The notes: generated by a model not told the origin, from the sequence alone. Counted from the first letter of the stretch, positions 8,217 through 16,076 are shown. The stretch: DNA of 17,665 nucleotides from Verrucomicrobiales bacterium (GCA_003452185.1 DMJJ01000093.1:1-17665), one strand, 5' to 3'. A program made the numbers and translations.

Positions 8217-8831
8217 TTACTCCACGGTGAGTCCTCCGGCCTTGAAATCGCCGATGACGATGGTGACCTTGCTCCCGGCGTGGATGGTTTTGCCACGGTT
8301 GGCGAAGAACATGAAGTAGATGCTTCCCTTCTTGGGGGCACGGGAGGTCTGCCGGAGCGGGCCGGTTTTGTCATCCGTGGGAACGACGAACCGGTGGCCG
8401 CTCGCCTCGTCGAGGAGGTAGGGCTTCACCTCCCGCTGGGTCAGGGAGAAAGCCTTTACCGGGTCGAGGACCCGGTAGCGAAAATCGATCATCATCCCGC
8501 CGGCGGAGGTGGAGATCCGGGTGATCTCAATGCCCCACTTCTCGGCGATCGCCTCCGGTGTGGTGAGGGCCGGGAGGGAATTGGTGGAGGGTGGGGTGAC
8601 GGCGGGCCTGGCAACGGGAGCCGGTGGGGATGGGCTCCCCTTCGCCTTGGGAGCAGCAGCGGATGCTGTCGACGGGGCTGTGGGAGCGGCGGTCGGTGCC
8701 GGAGCCTCCGCACCTGACGACCAGTAGAGGGAGAGCGAGACCAAAAGGCCGGCCCAAAGGGAGACGATTCCCCGGAACAAGGAACCCGGCCAGCGAGTCG
8801 GGCATTTCAGGAGCAAGGGTCTCATGATCAT
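8217..8831 (-). CDS. Exported protein of unknown function, paralogue of the 5472-6083 product
   Basis: 204 residues from the chosen ATG. A hydrophobic segment at about 20-38 (GIVSLWAGLLVSLSLYW) followed by SSGAEA is a signal peptide or anchor. Then comes an Ala/Pro/Ser/Thr-rich linker of about 45 residues and a C-terminal domain of about 106 residues, which aligns without gaps to the product of 5472-6083 (about 30% identity, both ending LTVE). No cysteine or histidine cluster is visible, so metal binding is not indicated. The start at 8831 follows GGCGGA by about 4 nt and gives a length close to the paralogue; an ATG two codons later or a GTG at 8903 are alternatives. If the promoter-like sequence at 8912-8940 is real, the GTG would be nearly leaderless, which favours the ATG. 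It is followed after 15 nt by the peptidase gene. Confidence 0.78.
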   Translation of the reverse strand: MIMRPLLLKCPTRWPGSLFRGIVSLWAGLLVSLSLYWSSGAEAPAPTAAPTAPSTASAAAPKAKGSPSPPAPVARPAVTPPSTNSLPALTTPEAIAEKWGIEITRISTSAGGMMIDFRYRVLDPVKAFSLTQREVKPYLLDEASGHRFVVPTDDKTGPLRQTSRAPKKGSIYFMFFANRGKTIHAGSKVTIVIGDFKAGGLTVE

Positions 8832-8860
8832 CAATTCCGCCGCGGCCGCAGGCCGCCCCC

Positions 8861-8883
8861 GGAGTCTTCCGCAGGAAGACTCC
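8861..8883 (-). repeat. Perfect 10-bp inverted repeat ahead of the 8217-8831 gene
   Basis: GGAGTCTTCC (8861-8870), a GCA loop, then GGAAGACTCC (8874-8883). It lies about 30 nt upstream of the preferred ATG and downstream of the promoter-like sequence, so it would be a 5'-leader hairpin, or a dyad operator if read as DNA. Which it is cannot be decided from sequence. Confidence 0.6.
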
Positions 8884-8911
8884 GTAAGGGAATCCATCGG
8901 CACACCGGGCC

Positions 8912-8940
8912 ATTACGTAAGACAGCCCCCTCCCTGTCAA
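8912..8940 (-). promoter_or_regulatory. Promoter-like sequence overlapping the hairpin
   Basis: On the minus strand TTGACA (8940-8935) exactly fills the hairpin loop and is followed after 17 nt by CGTAAT (8917-8912), 4 of 6 matches to the sigma-70 -10 box. Transcription would start near 8905 and serve the 8217-8831 gene and those after it. The -35 match and spacing are exact; the -10 is only fair. Confidence 0.35.
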
Positions 8941-8952
8941 GGGAGGGGGCTG
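8923..8952 (-). terminator. Strong hairpin, possible terminator of the oxidase genes
   Basis: Perfect 12-bp inverted repeat: CAGCCCCCTCCC at 8923-8934 and GGGAGGGGGCTG at 8941-8952, with a 6-nt loop. It lies about 36 nt past the stop codon at 8989. On the minus strand it is followed by TCTTACGT, a poor U-tract, so it may act as a partial terminator or an mRNA 3'-end stabiliser. The plus strand has no U-tract either. Confidence 0.6.
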
Positions 8953-8988
8953 GGTGAAACAAAACGCTGCTAGGGTGAACTATCCCGG

Positions 8989-11900
8989 TCAGTTGGGACC
9001 AACGAGGATGGTCACCGACGGATTGATGTTACCCTGGGTCGCCGCGGTGTTGGCGGTAATGTTAGGGCCAGACCGCCGATCTGTGGCGTATACGAACCAG
9101 TTCACATTCGGAGAGCGGGTTCCGTTCACCGTCGGGCTATAGCCAAACTGTGAGGCAAACGTGCTCGCGTCGGGGGCGATCGTGAACGGCGAATAGGGCA
9201 ACCCTGTGCTAAACGCCGCAGGTCCTTTGTTTGCAGGAAGGAAACTCGCCGTGGTGGTGGTGAGCCCGTTGCCGAGTCGTTTGTCCGACGTGCTTCCGAA
9301 CGGGGCGTTCGTGCCATTGTCACTGAAGGTCATGTTCAGGGAAGAAAGTACTGTTGTGTTGCCCAGCAGAGTCACGAGACTTCCTACCTGAGTGGGGGGG
9401 TAGCTCAATAACCCGCTACCGGTGTAAGCGGCATTATCAGCAACACCCGACTGCCCAATCCCGCTCATGAGAACCAGGTTACCGAAGGAGTTAGCCGAGG
9501 TGATGCCGGTGTTGACCGTTGCGGTGGAGGCCAGCAGCATCACATCGACATCGTTGGGCCTCGGGTGAACCAGATTCACGGCGGCCGATACACCCTGGAT
9601 CCGGGCGTTCGCCGGGTAGTCAATCGGGCCCGGGATTACACGAGGGAACGTAGCGGTATTCCCTAATCCAGCATTTGAGAAATTGCCTCTGTCAGTGTTT
9701 CCACTAGCGAGGAACGATTCCTGCACGCGCCAAGCAATAGGAGCGCTTTGAGCGGTGATGCTGGGATTCACCGCCGAGAGTGTGGACGGGAAGCTGTAGC
9801 CAGGGAAGGCGACCACCACCACGTAATTGCCGACATTGGTTCGAGCTTGCCCGACGGACGTACGGGTGCCGATACCCAGCGTGCTTGCACCGGAGCCGAT
9901 AATCGAATAGCTCCCTAGGACTTGGGAATCCGCGAGGCTCGCCCCGTCCTTATACCAGTGGTAAGTCAGAGCAGTGTCGGCGGGGAACCCGGATGCCGCC
10001 AGTGTGAATCCCTTGACAGCGGAGTTTTGTGCCAGCGGGTTGTTGCCCGTTGCGATGACAAGCGTGGGTGTAGAGACCGTTGCCTGAGCTCCCGAAGCCG
10101 GCGGGAACGGAGAACCAGCGAACGTCGTGGTATACGGCGTCACCACGATGCTGCCGATCGACGGAGCCGCAGGCAGGTCAACGGCAAAGCTAAACGCCGC
10201 GCTGGTAACCCCGGTGACCGGGACAGCCGCATTGAAGGCGATCGCCCGGTAGCTCCCCGCATCGGCCAACTGAGCATAGTCGAACTGCAGGGCGCCATAC
10301 GTCAGGCCTGCGGTCACCCCCGTTACAGCGTGGACGTAGGAGGGGGGCGTGTAGGCCACCCAGTTCCCGGACACCAGCCGCTGCCAGCTCCATGTGATCG
10401 GCACCGTGGCGTCGGCGTTGTCGACCGTGACACGGAGTTCGAACGCCGTGGAATGGTCGAGCGGGTTGGGGGTGATCACCCCGTTCGCGGGCGTGAGAAC
10501 CAGGTGAGGCGCGATCGGGTTGACTGTCAGGATCGCCTTCTGGCTGGTCAGGTCGGTCTGGCCCGCAGCCGAGACGACGACGTAGAAGCTCGCGCCGTTG
10601 TCGGTGGTATAGCTGACGTTCGGCACGTTGAGGCTGAACGTGGCAGACGGGGCGGAGGAGTTCTGTGTCGCGATGGGCGAAGAGCCACCGGTCCGATACC
10701 AATTAGCCGTGAGCGCCACGGAGAGAGGGTTGAAAACCGTCGCATCAAAGTGCGCGGTGGCTCCGTTGTTGACGGTGATCGACTGAGGCTGGCTCGAGAA
10801 GAGGATGCGGCTCCCGTTGACGTGGAGGTAGGTATACATACCGCCGTCCGGGGCATTCTCGTTCACGAGGCCGAGGCGGCGATCGTAGACCGCGATGAAC
10901 TGCTCGGCGGCGAAGTTCTTGGTCCGGTCCGGGTTCAGGGCCACCGGGACAGTCCAGAGGGCATCCACCGTCTTCATCGCGGGAAGGAAGACGGAGTAGG
11001 AATCGCGCGGGAACTTGTAGAGCTTCGCATCCTCAGCGATGAGGTGCAGGTCACCGGCGTCGACGAGGGTCGGAACATGAGCATCCATGCCGGCGTTGAG
11101 GAAGCGGAGCAGGAGCGTGGAACCGGCCTTAAAGGCGGCTGAGGTCGCCAAGGGAGTTGCCTGGGCCGACTTGAGCTGGTTCGGATCATACGCCTTGCCG
11201 TTTACCAGGAAGTAGCGCGGGCTGGAGCGCACCGTGCTGCTCATGGTGTTCATGGTCGGCGGGGTCAGCGCAGGATAGGTCGCCTGCAAGCGCTGAAGGC
11301 CCTCCTGCATGATCGTCCGATTCAGATGGACGACAGCGGTCTTGTGCGGAGCGCTGCTGATCGGTGTGTCCCAAAGCGGGGTGGTTGCCAATTCAGCGAG
11401 GGCTGCGGGCGAGAGCCAGGCTTCATACGAAGGATCGGCGATGGAGGGCCCGGCGAGAATCGCGTTCAAGGCACTGACGAGTCCAGCGGCATCAGCAGGA
11501 GCCGGATTAAGCTGGGCCTGGAGAGCGATGGCGAAGGTGTCTCCCGCAGTGGCAGCCTGCCCGAGGGCGGTCATGAACGTTCCGACGTTAGAGAAATCCC
11601 CCGACTGGAAGCTCGGCCCCGGCCCGTAGGTGTTCGCATGAACGGCGGTATGCACCAGTGGATCGATCTCGCTATAGAGCAGGACGGCATCCCGCTCGTA
11701 GGGGGCGCCCGCATAGGCCAGCGTCGCAGAATTGCCGGTCGCAGGGGCCGCATCCACCACGAGCGCGCCGTAGAGCCCCATCTGCACCTGCACCGCAGGG
11801 TGAGTGCCGCTGTGGTAGAGATAGGTGCCGGGCTTGAGATCGGTAAACACCAGCGGCGTTGCGTCCTCAGTGTTCGAGACCAAGAACTCGCGGTCGAGCG

Positions 11901-12270
11901 AGCGAATGCGCCCCGCGAACGGGCTGCCCGCCTCCCAGAGGACCGGCGACATGGAGTGGATCCCCGGCTGCCCAGGGATTACGACGCTGATCGCCTTCTC
12001 CGACTTGTTCACCGGGATGTTCGGGGTGACGTAGATGTTCAGCGTATCCCCGGCATTGGCCCGGATCACAGGACCCGGCACGTCGACCGCATGCGTCGCG
12101 TCCCCGAACCCCCACATCTGGACGACGGTGCCGTCCGGCATGGTCTTGGGGACCAACCCGGCCTTCAGATGGACATTGACCGTCGCGCCCCAACTCTGGG
12201 GGACACCGGCGATGCTCGCGCCGACAAGCGCCAGCAGCCCGATGGTTCGTTTCATGTTCAGATAGTTCAT
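8989..12270 (-). CDS. Secreted cupredoxin-like protein without copper ligands, with Ig-like repeats and a possible P-domain-like C-terminus
   Basis: 1093 residues. Signal peptide 1-29 (MKRTIGLLALVGASIAG, cleavage near WGA). Cupredoxin-like domain 1 at about 30-173 (VPGPVIRANAGDTL; GTYLYHSGTHP...QMGL) and domain 2 at about 350-470 (PRYFLVNGKAYDP; LLLRFLNAGMDAH). Both match the frameworks of the two neighbouring oxidase genes, but the histidine and cysteine positions are lost. Three Ig-like segments follow at about 488-585, 586-700 and 705-845 (ANWYR, ITWSWQ, YHWYKDGASL, the last style common in Verrucomicrobiota). The end, about 850-1093, resembles a proprotein-convertase P-type beta domain (NLVHPRPNDVDVMLLAS; NWFVYATD); this last call is weak. 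The ATG at 12270 has GAGG four nt upstream. The gene lies 59 nt behind the coiled-coil oxidase gene. Probable role: structural or surface-attachment subunit of the oxidase, by inference. Confidence 0.85.
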   Translation of the reverse strand: MNYLNMKRTIGLLALVGASIAGVPQSWGATVNVHLKAGLVPKTMPDGTVVQMWGFGDATHAVDVPGPVIRANAGDTLNIYVTPNIPVNKSEKAISVVIPGQPGIHSMSPVLWEAGSPFAGRIRSLDREFLVSNTEDATPLVFTDLKPGTYLYHSGTHPAVQVQMGLYGALVVDAAPATGNSATLAYAGAPYERDAVLLYSEIDPLVHTAVHANTYGPGPSFQSGDFSNVGTFMTALGQAATAGDTFAIALQAQLNPAPADAAGLVSALNAILAGPSIADPSYEAWLSPAALAELATTPLWDTPISSAPHKTAVVHLNRTIMQEGLQRLQATYPALTPPTMNTMSSTVRSSPRYFLVNGKAYDPNQLKSAQATPLATSAAFKAGSTLLLRFLNAGMDAHVPTLVDAGDLHLIAEDAKLYKFPRDSYSVFLPAMKTVDALWTVPVALNPDRTKNFAAEQFIAVYDRRLGLVNENAPDGGMYTYLHVNGSRILFSSQPQSITVNNGATAHFDATVFNPLSVALTANWYRTGGSSPIATQNSSAPSATFSLNVPNVSYTTDNGASFYVVVSAAGQTDLTSQKAILTVNPIAPHLVLTPANGVITPNPLDHSTAFELRVTVDNADATVPITWSWQRLVSGNWVAYTPPSYVHAVTGVTAGLTYGALQFDYAQLADAGSYRAIAFNAAVPVTGVTSAAFSFAVDLPAAPSIGSIVVTPYTTTFAGSPFPPASGAQATVSTPTLVIATGNNPLAQNSAVKGFTLAASGFPADTALTYHWYKDGASLADSQVLGSYSIIGSGASTLGIGTRTSVGQARTNVGNYVVVVAFPGYSFPSTLSAVNPSITAQSAPIAWRVQESFLASGNTDRGNFSNAGLGNTATFPRVIPGPIDYPANARIQGVSAAVNLVHPRPNDVDVMLLASTATVNTGITSANSFGNLVLMSGIGQSGVADNAAYTGSGLLSYPPTQVGSLVTLLGNTTVLSSLNMTFSDNGTNAPFGSTSDKRLGNGLTTTTASFLPANKGPAAFSTGLPYSPFTIAPDASTFASQFGYSPTVNGTRSPNVNWFVYATDRRSGPNITANTAATQGNINPSVTILVGPN

Positions 12271-12329
12271 AGTGCCTCTTCAGTTGCCTCTGCCGGATTT
12301 GTAAAGGGTCTCAATTTCGCCAGGGCGTC

Positions 12330-15300
12330 TCAGGGCCAGGGTTCGACCACGAGCATGGTGAGCATTCCGCCGGGGAACGCGTTGTTGTTGACGATTTCAC
12401 GCTCCGCGTGGGAGTGCCACATGAAGCAATAGCCGTTGTTCGGGTTGAACCCGCCGGTGTTCGGAGGGAGGAACCCGCCGCCGCCAAAGAACGGGCTGCC
12501 GCTGTAGAAGAGCCCGATTTCCTGATCCTGCTCGGTCGGCAGGATGACCGGGAAGGCCTTGCCGTGGTCGGCCGGATCCTCACCCTGGCGAAGGGCGTCA
12601 CCCGCGGAGTGGCCGTAGATATCCCAGCCGAGCCCCTTACCGTCGTAGGTGAAGATGCCGTCCGTCGTCTCGCCGGGATAGGCCGGCGTGGTGAAGACCT
12701 TGTAGCCGAGATCGGCGGTCGAGCCATCGGAGGAGAGGAGCCGGCCGTTGCGGGCGATCACGAGGGCGTGATTGGCGTGATGATGGAACGGATGCGGATC
12801 CCGTCCCGCGCCGATCACACGCATGAGGAGCTTCTGTCCCGGGTGCATCCAGGGAAAGGCGTCATACGGCTGGGCCGGAAGGGCCGAGCTTCCCGCGGCC
12901 ATCATGGTATCGGGGCCGCAGCGACCGTTGATGAACCAGTAGTTCGCCACATGGTGGGCCGTGTCGATCTGGGCCAGGCTGGCAGCCACCGGGCTCAGGA
13001 GCGGCACCGCCTGAATGGCGGGGAGGGCCTGCGGCGCCGGAGTCGACGGAAGAGGGGTGAGGGGTGCGAGGAGTGCCGATGGCAGCGGGGTCCCATAGAC
13101 CGGCTCACCGGTCGCGGTATGGGAGGCAGCCAGGGTGTCCGCCGCCTGCGCCGCCACGATGATCGGCGTCGGGGTGCCCACGGGCCCTGGGTCGGCCGCA
13201 GCGTCGGAATCGGCCAGTGCGGCCAAGGCGTTCTGAAGAGCCGCCTGGAGATCCGAAACTGCTCCTTGCGCCGCCACGGCAGCGGCCTGGGTCGCTGTTG
13301 CGGCGGCCGGAGCGCCGCTGATGAGCGTCGGAGAACCAATAATGGTCTGGAGGGTCGTGAAGCTATCCTGGAAGGCGGTGATCGCCGATGCCAGGGCAGT
13401 GAGCTTCGCAGCCGAGGCAGCAACTGCCGCGTCGCTAAGCCCCGACTTGGTTCCGAGACCCGTGACGAACGGGGCGTAGGCGTTGATCGCAGCCTGCAGG
13501 TCGGTCAACCCGGTCGCAGCGGTCGCGATTTGTGTCATCAGCGAGTTGATCGTGGACTGCTGGGCATCAATCTGCGCCTGCTTCGCGACGATCAACGCCT
13601 GGGCCGCAGCGATCTCCGCCGTCTTGGCAGTGATCTCCGCCGTCTTGGCGTCGATGGCAGCCTGCTTGGCCGCAATCATCGTCTGGAGAGAGGCGATCTG
13701 GGAGGTGAGGCTCGCGATCGTCCCCTGGATCGAGGTGATCTGGGCATCCTTGGCGGCCAGATCAGCGGTCGCCGTCACGATCTGCCCGTTGAGGGTGGTG
13801 ATCTGCGCCTGGACGTTGGTGATCTGCGTCTCCTTGGCGGTGAGTGCGGTCTGGGCATCCGCGAGCGCGGTCGTTGTGACGCCAATCTGAACCTGCTTGG
13901 CAGAGATCAGGGCATCCTGCGCCATCAGGGCAGCGGTCGCAGAAGCGATCTGAGCGGTCGTATCGCTGATCTGGGCCATCAGCGCGGCGATCGCCGCGGC
14001 CTGTGTCGACTCCGTCGACTGGGCGGTCGCCAGCGCGCTGGACGCGGCGGTGATCTGACCGTTCGTGGTTGCGATGTTGGCTGCCAGAGTCGCCAGGGCC
14101 GACTGGAGATTTGCGATCTGGGTCGCCACAGCATCGAGCTGCGCCTGCTTGGCGGCGATTGCCGCGTTGTTGGCGTCGATCAGGGCGTTGGTGGCTGCAA
14201 TGTCCGCGGTCACCTGGGCGATCTGGGCTTGGTCGAAGGCGATCGCAGTATTTTCGGTATCCAACGCAAGCTGCGCGTCAGCGACTGCCTGGGTCAGGGT
14301 ATCGATCGTTGCCTGATCGGTGTTGGGGTCGAGGAGTGCAGCGTCGAGAGCAGCCTGGGCATCCAGAACGGCCTGACTCAGCGCGGGGAGAGCATTCTGC
14401 CGGGCCAGAAGGTCATTGTTGAGTGCCGTCAAACTGGAGTTTTGAGCCGTCAACTGGTTTTGCAGGTCGGTGGCCGTGGTCTGCAGACCGATCATGTCCC
14501 CGTCGTACTGACCTTGCAGCCCCAGGGCGGCATTGAGATCCGACTGGGCGACTGCCTGATCGGCCATCACCCCAGCCAAATCGAGGTTGAGCTGCTGGAG
14601 CTGGGCCGTCTGCGCCGCGATGTCGTTCACCGTCGCGGTATGCGCAGTCTGGAGGTCGCCAAGCTGGGTGTTCTGCTGGCCGAGGAGGGTATTCAGGCCG
14701 TCGAGGTTGGCCTGCATCGTGGCCCGCACCGACTGCAATCCCGCCAGCTCGCCGTTCTGCGTTGCAATATCCGCAGTCAATCCGGCGATCTGGGTCATCA
14801 GGGCCGTGCGATCCGCAAGGTAGCCGTTGAGGAGGCCCGTAGCCGTGGCCAGTTGGGCATTGAGGCCATCCAGGGCGGCCTGCAGGGCGACCCGCTCGGT
14901 TTGGTAGGTCGCGAGCTGGGTGTTCGCTGCGGTCAGCTGGCTGTTGAGGTCCCCCAGCTGGGTATTCATCGCGGCAAGTTCCGCCTGCAGCCCGGTGAGT
15001 GCAGAGTTGAGAAGCGCGAGCTGCGCATCGAGAGCCGCCTTGCTCGTCACCAGCGCCGCCATGTCGGTGTTGAGGCCGGCGAGGGCCGCCTGGGCGGCGG
15101 CAAGATCGCCGTCGAGGCCGGACTTGTAAGTCTGAAGCTGGGTCAGGTAGGCCTGAAGCCCAGCGAGGTGAGCCTGGAAACCGGTGCTGCGCCCGGCCAC
15201 TTCCGCCTGAGCAGCCTCAACGCTCGCCTGCGCGGCGGCCAATGTGGCCTGTGCCGCGAGGAGCGGGGCTTCATAGCCAAGAAGATCGAGCATCACCGGG

Positions 15301-16025
15301 GTGGCGACGTCGAGCTGGGCATCCAGGGTCTGGAAGTTCACCTGCTCCGCAGCCTCGTGGATCCCGGGATCCATCTCGGTGAGGAGGAAGAGAAACTCCT
15401 GATCGAAGGCGGTCTCGGTCGTCGGATAGGCCTTCCAGCTGTTCTTGGCCCCCGGTACGAACCCGGTGGGCCGAACGATGATCGCCCCCACAAGCCCCAT
15501 CTCCGTCTCGAGGTCAGGGCGGGTGCCGCTCTGGTAGAGGTACGTGCCGGGGCGGCTGGGGAGGAACTGGTAGGTCGCGGTGCCGCCGTAGGGGGCGGCC
15601 TCCTGGGTCAGAAGCCCCGGGGTCCCGCCCGTGGCGGTGACCGAGTCCATGCCGGGAAAGGTGATCGAGCACTTCAATGGGAGGTTGTTGTGCAGGACGA
15701 TCGTCACCGGCGTGGTGGTGCTTTGGTCCAGGATGATCGTGGGACCCGGATACTGAATGTCGGTATTAAGCGAGAACCCCCAGCTGTAGACGCTGCCGCC
15801 CTCGGGGGTGCTGACGTACCCCTCGTTGGCGTAGATGTCGAGCTGGCCGCCCGTGATCTGGACGCCGTCGGCGAGGTGCTGGCGGAGCGGGTCGGTGGAA
15901 GCATCCCCGGCCCCGGTGCCATACCAGCCGCCGGTTTTCTGCGAGCCACCGTAGGCTGCCGCTCCGAGGAGCGTCACGCTGCTGATCAGCCCCCAGGTCC
16001 ACTGTTTGAGATTCGTCGGGTTCAC
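12330..16025 (-). CDS. Multicopper-oxidase subunit with a ~600-residue coiled-coil insertion between two cupredoxin domains
   Basis: 1231 residues from a GTG start preceded by AAAGG (spacing 8). Signal sequence at 1-27. Cupredoxin-like domain 1 at about 55-186 (YPGPTIILD; GTYLYQSGTRP...EMGL) has lost its copper ligands. A linker beginning FLFLLTEMDPGIHEA leads into about 254-848, an Ala/Gln/Leu/Ile/Thr-rich heptad region without Cys or Trp, with prolines only at 547 and 567; an Ala/Pro-rich linker covers about 850-1020. The C-terminal cupredoxin domain at about 1021-1231 contains HPFHHHANH (H1078-H1086) and MWHSH (H1204, H1206) followed by PGGM. These resemble the HxH pairs that build a trinuclear copper site in MnxG/MofA-type oxidases, but the usual HCH cysteine is Ser1205, so this chain cannot form a normal type-1 site. 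It follows the upstream oxidase gene after 51 nt. Substrate unknown. Confidence 0.88.
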   Translation of the reverse strand: MNPTNLKQWTWGLISSVTLLGAAAYGGSQKTGGWYGTGAGDASTDPLRQHLADGVQITGGQLDIYANEGYVSTPEGGSVYSWGFSLNTDIQYPGPTIILDQSTTTPVTIVLHNNLPLKCSITFPGMDSVTATGGTPGLLTQEAAPYGGTATYQFLPSRPGTYLYQSGTRPDLETEMGLVGAIIVRPTGFVPGAKNSWKAYPTTETAFDQEFLFLLTEMDPGIHEAAEQVNFQTLDAQLDVATPVMLDLLGYEAPLLAAQATLAAAQASVEAAQAEVAGRSTGFQAHLAGLQAYLTQLQTYKSGLDGDLAAAQAALAGLNTDMAALVTSKAALDAQLALLNSALTGLQAELAAMNTQLGDLNSQLTAANTQLATYQTERVALQAALDGLNAQLATATGLLNGYLADRTALMTQIAGLTADIATQNGELAGLQSVRATMQANLDGLNTLLGQQNTQLGDLQTAHTATVNDIAAQTAQLQQLNLDLAGVMADQAVAQSDLNAALGLQGQYDGDMIGLQTTATDLQNQLTAQNSSLTALNNDLLARQNALPALSQAVLDAQAALDAALLDPNTDQATIDTLTQAVADAQLALDTENTAIAFDQAQIAQVTADIAATNALIDANNAAIAAKQAQLDAVATQIANLQSALATLAANIATTNGQITAASSALATAQSTESTQAAAIAALMAQISDTTAQIASATAALMAQDALISAKQVQIGVTTTALADAQTALTAKETQITNVQAQITTLNGQIVTATADLAAKDAQITSIQGTIASLTSQIASLQTMIAAKQAAIDAKTAEITAKTAEIAAAQALIVAKQAQIDAQQSTINSLMTQIATAATGLTDLQAAINAYAPFVTGLGTKSGLSDAAVAASAAKLTALASAITAFQDSFTTLQTIIGSPTLISGAPAAATATQAAAVAAQGAVSDLQAALQNALAALADSDAAADPGPVGTPTPIIVAAQAADTLAASHTATGEPVYGTPLPSALLAPLTPLPSTPAPQALPAIQAVPLLSPVAASLAQIDTAHHVANYWFINGRCGPDTMMAAGSSALPAQPYDAFPWMHPGQKLLMRVIGAGRDPHPFHHHANHALVIARNGRLLSSDGSTADLGYKVFTTPAYPGETTDGIFTYDGKGLGWDIYGHSAGDALRQGEDPADHGKAFPVILPTEQDQEIGLFYSGSPFFGGGGFLPPNTGGFNPNNGYCFMWHSHAEREIVNNNAFPGGMLTMLVVEPWP
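12408..12794 (-). other. Second half of the trinuclear copper site (HPFHHHANH and MWHSH)
   Basis: H1078 to H1086 are encoded at 12794-12768 and H1204-S-H1206 at 12416-12408. Two HxH pairs of this kind complete a trinuclear centre in multicopper oxidases. Here they sit on a different polypeptide from the HFH/HCH pairs. The nearby C1200 lies outside the HxH motif and is not in the normal type-1 position. Confidence 0.7.
13482..15266 (-). other. Coiled-coil insertion (codons ~254-848) with a midpoint proline hinge
   Basis: Seen in the translation: nearly 600 residues dominated by Ala, Gln, Leu, Ile, Thr, Asn and Asp with hydrophobics spaced 3-4 apart, no Cys or Trp, and very few other aromatics. 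Prolines occur at the entry (P254), at P547 and P567, and not again until 852. The arms, 255-546 and 568-848, are nearly equal (about 292 and 281 residues). The first arm is Leu/Gly-rich (GLN-xx-L), the second Ile/Ala/Lys-rich (AQI, AKTAEI). This is the layout of an antiparallel coiled-coil hairpin such as those of SMC-type proteins; the comparison is structural only and no homology is claimed. Confidence 0.75.
13611..13649 (-). repeat. Tandem 18-bp direct repeat with 21-bp period inside the coiled coil
   Basis: The plus-strand string GATCTCCGCCGTCTTGGC occurs exactly at 13611-13628 and again at 13632-13649. The 21-bp period is one heptad; on the coding strand both copies encode AKTAEI. Exact identity at the DNA level points to recent heptad duplication. 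Confidence 0.85.
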
Positions 16026-16076
16026 TTTAATGCCTTTCTAGTTAAGATTTCGATGCCTCGCGCGTTGTTCCTGGGT

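Noticed and set aside
13500..15200. Repetitive look of the coiled-coil DNA as a CRISPR array or satellite
   Set aside because: The period follows codon heptads, repeats are mostly degenerate, and there are no uniform repeats with unique spacers.
13482..15266. Coiled-coil region as a separate SMC-like, phage tail fibre or trimeric adhesin gene
   Set aside because: It is in one uninterrupted frame with cupredoxin domains on both sides, and no ATPase, head or stalk motifs are present.
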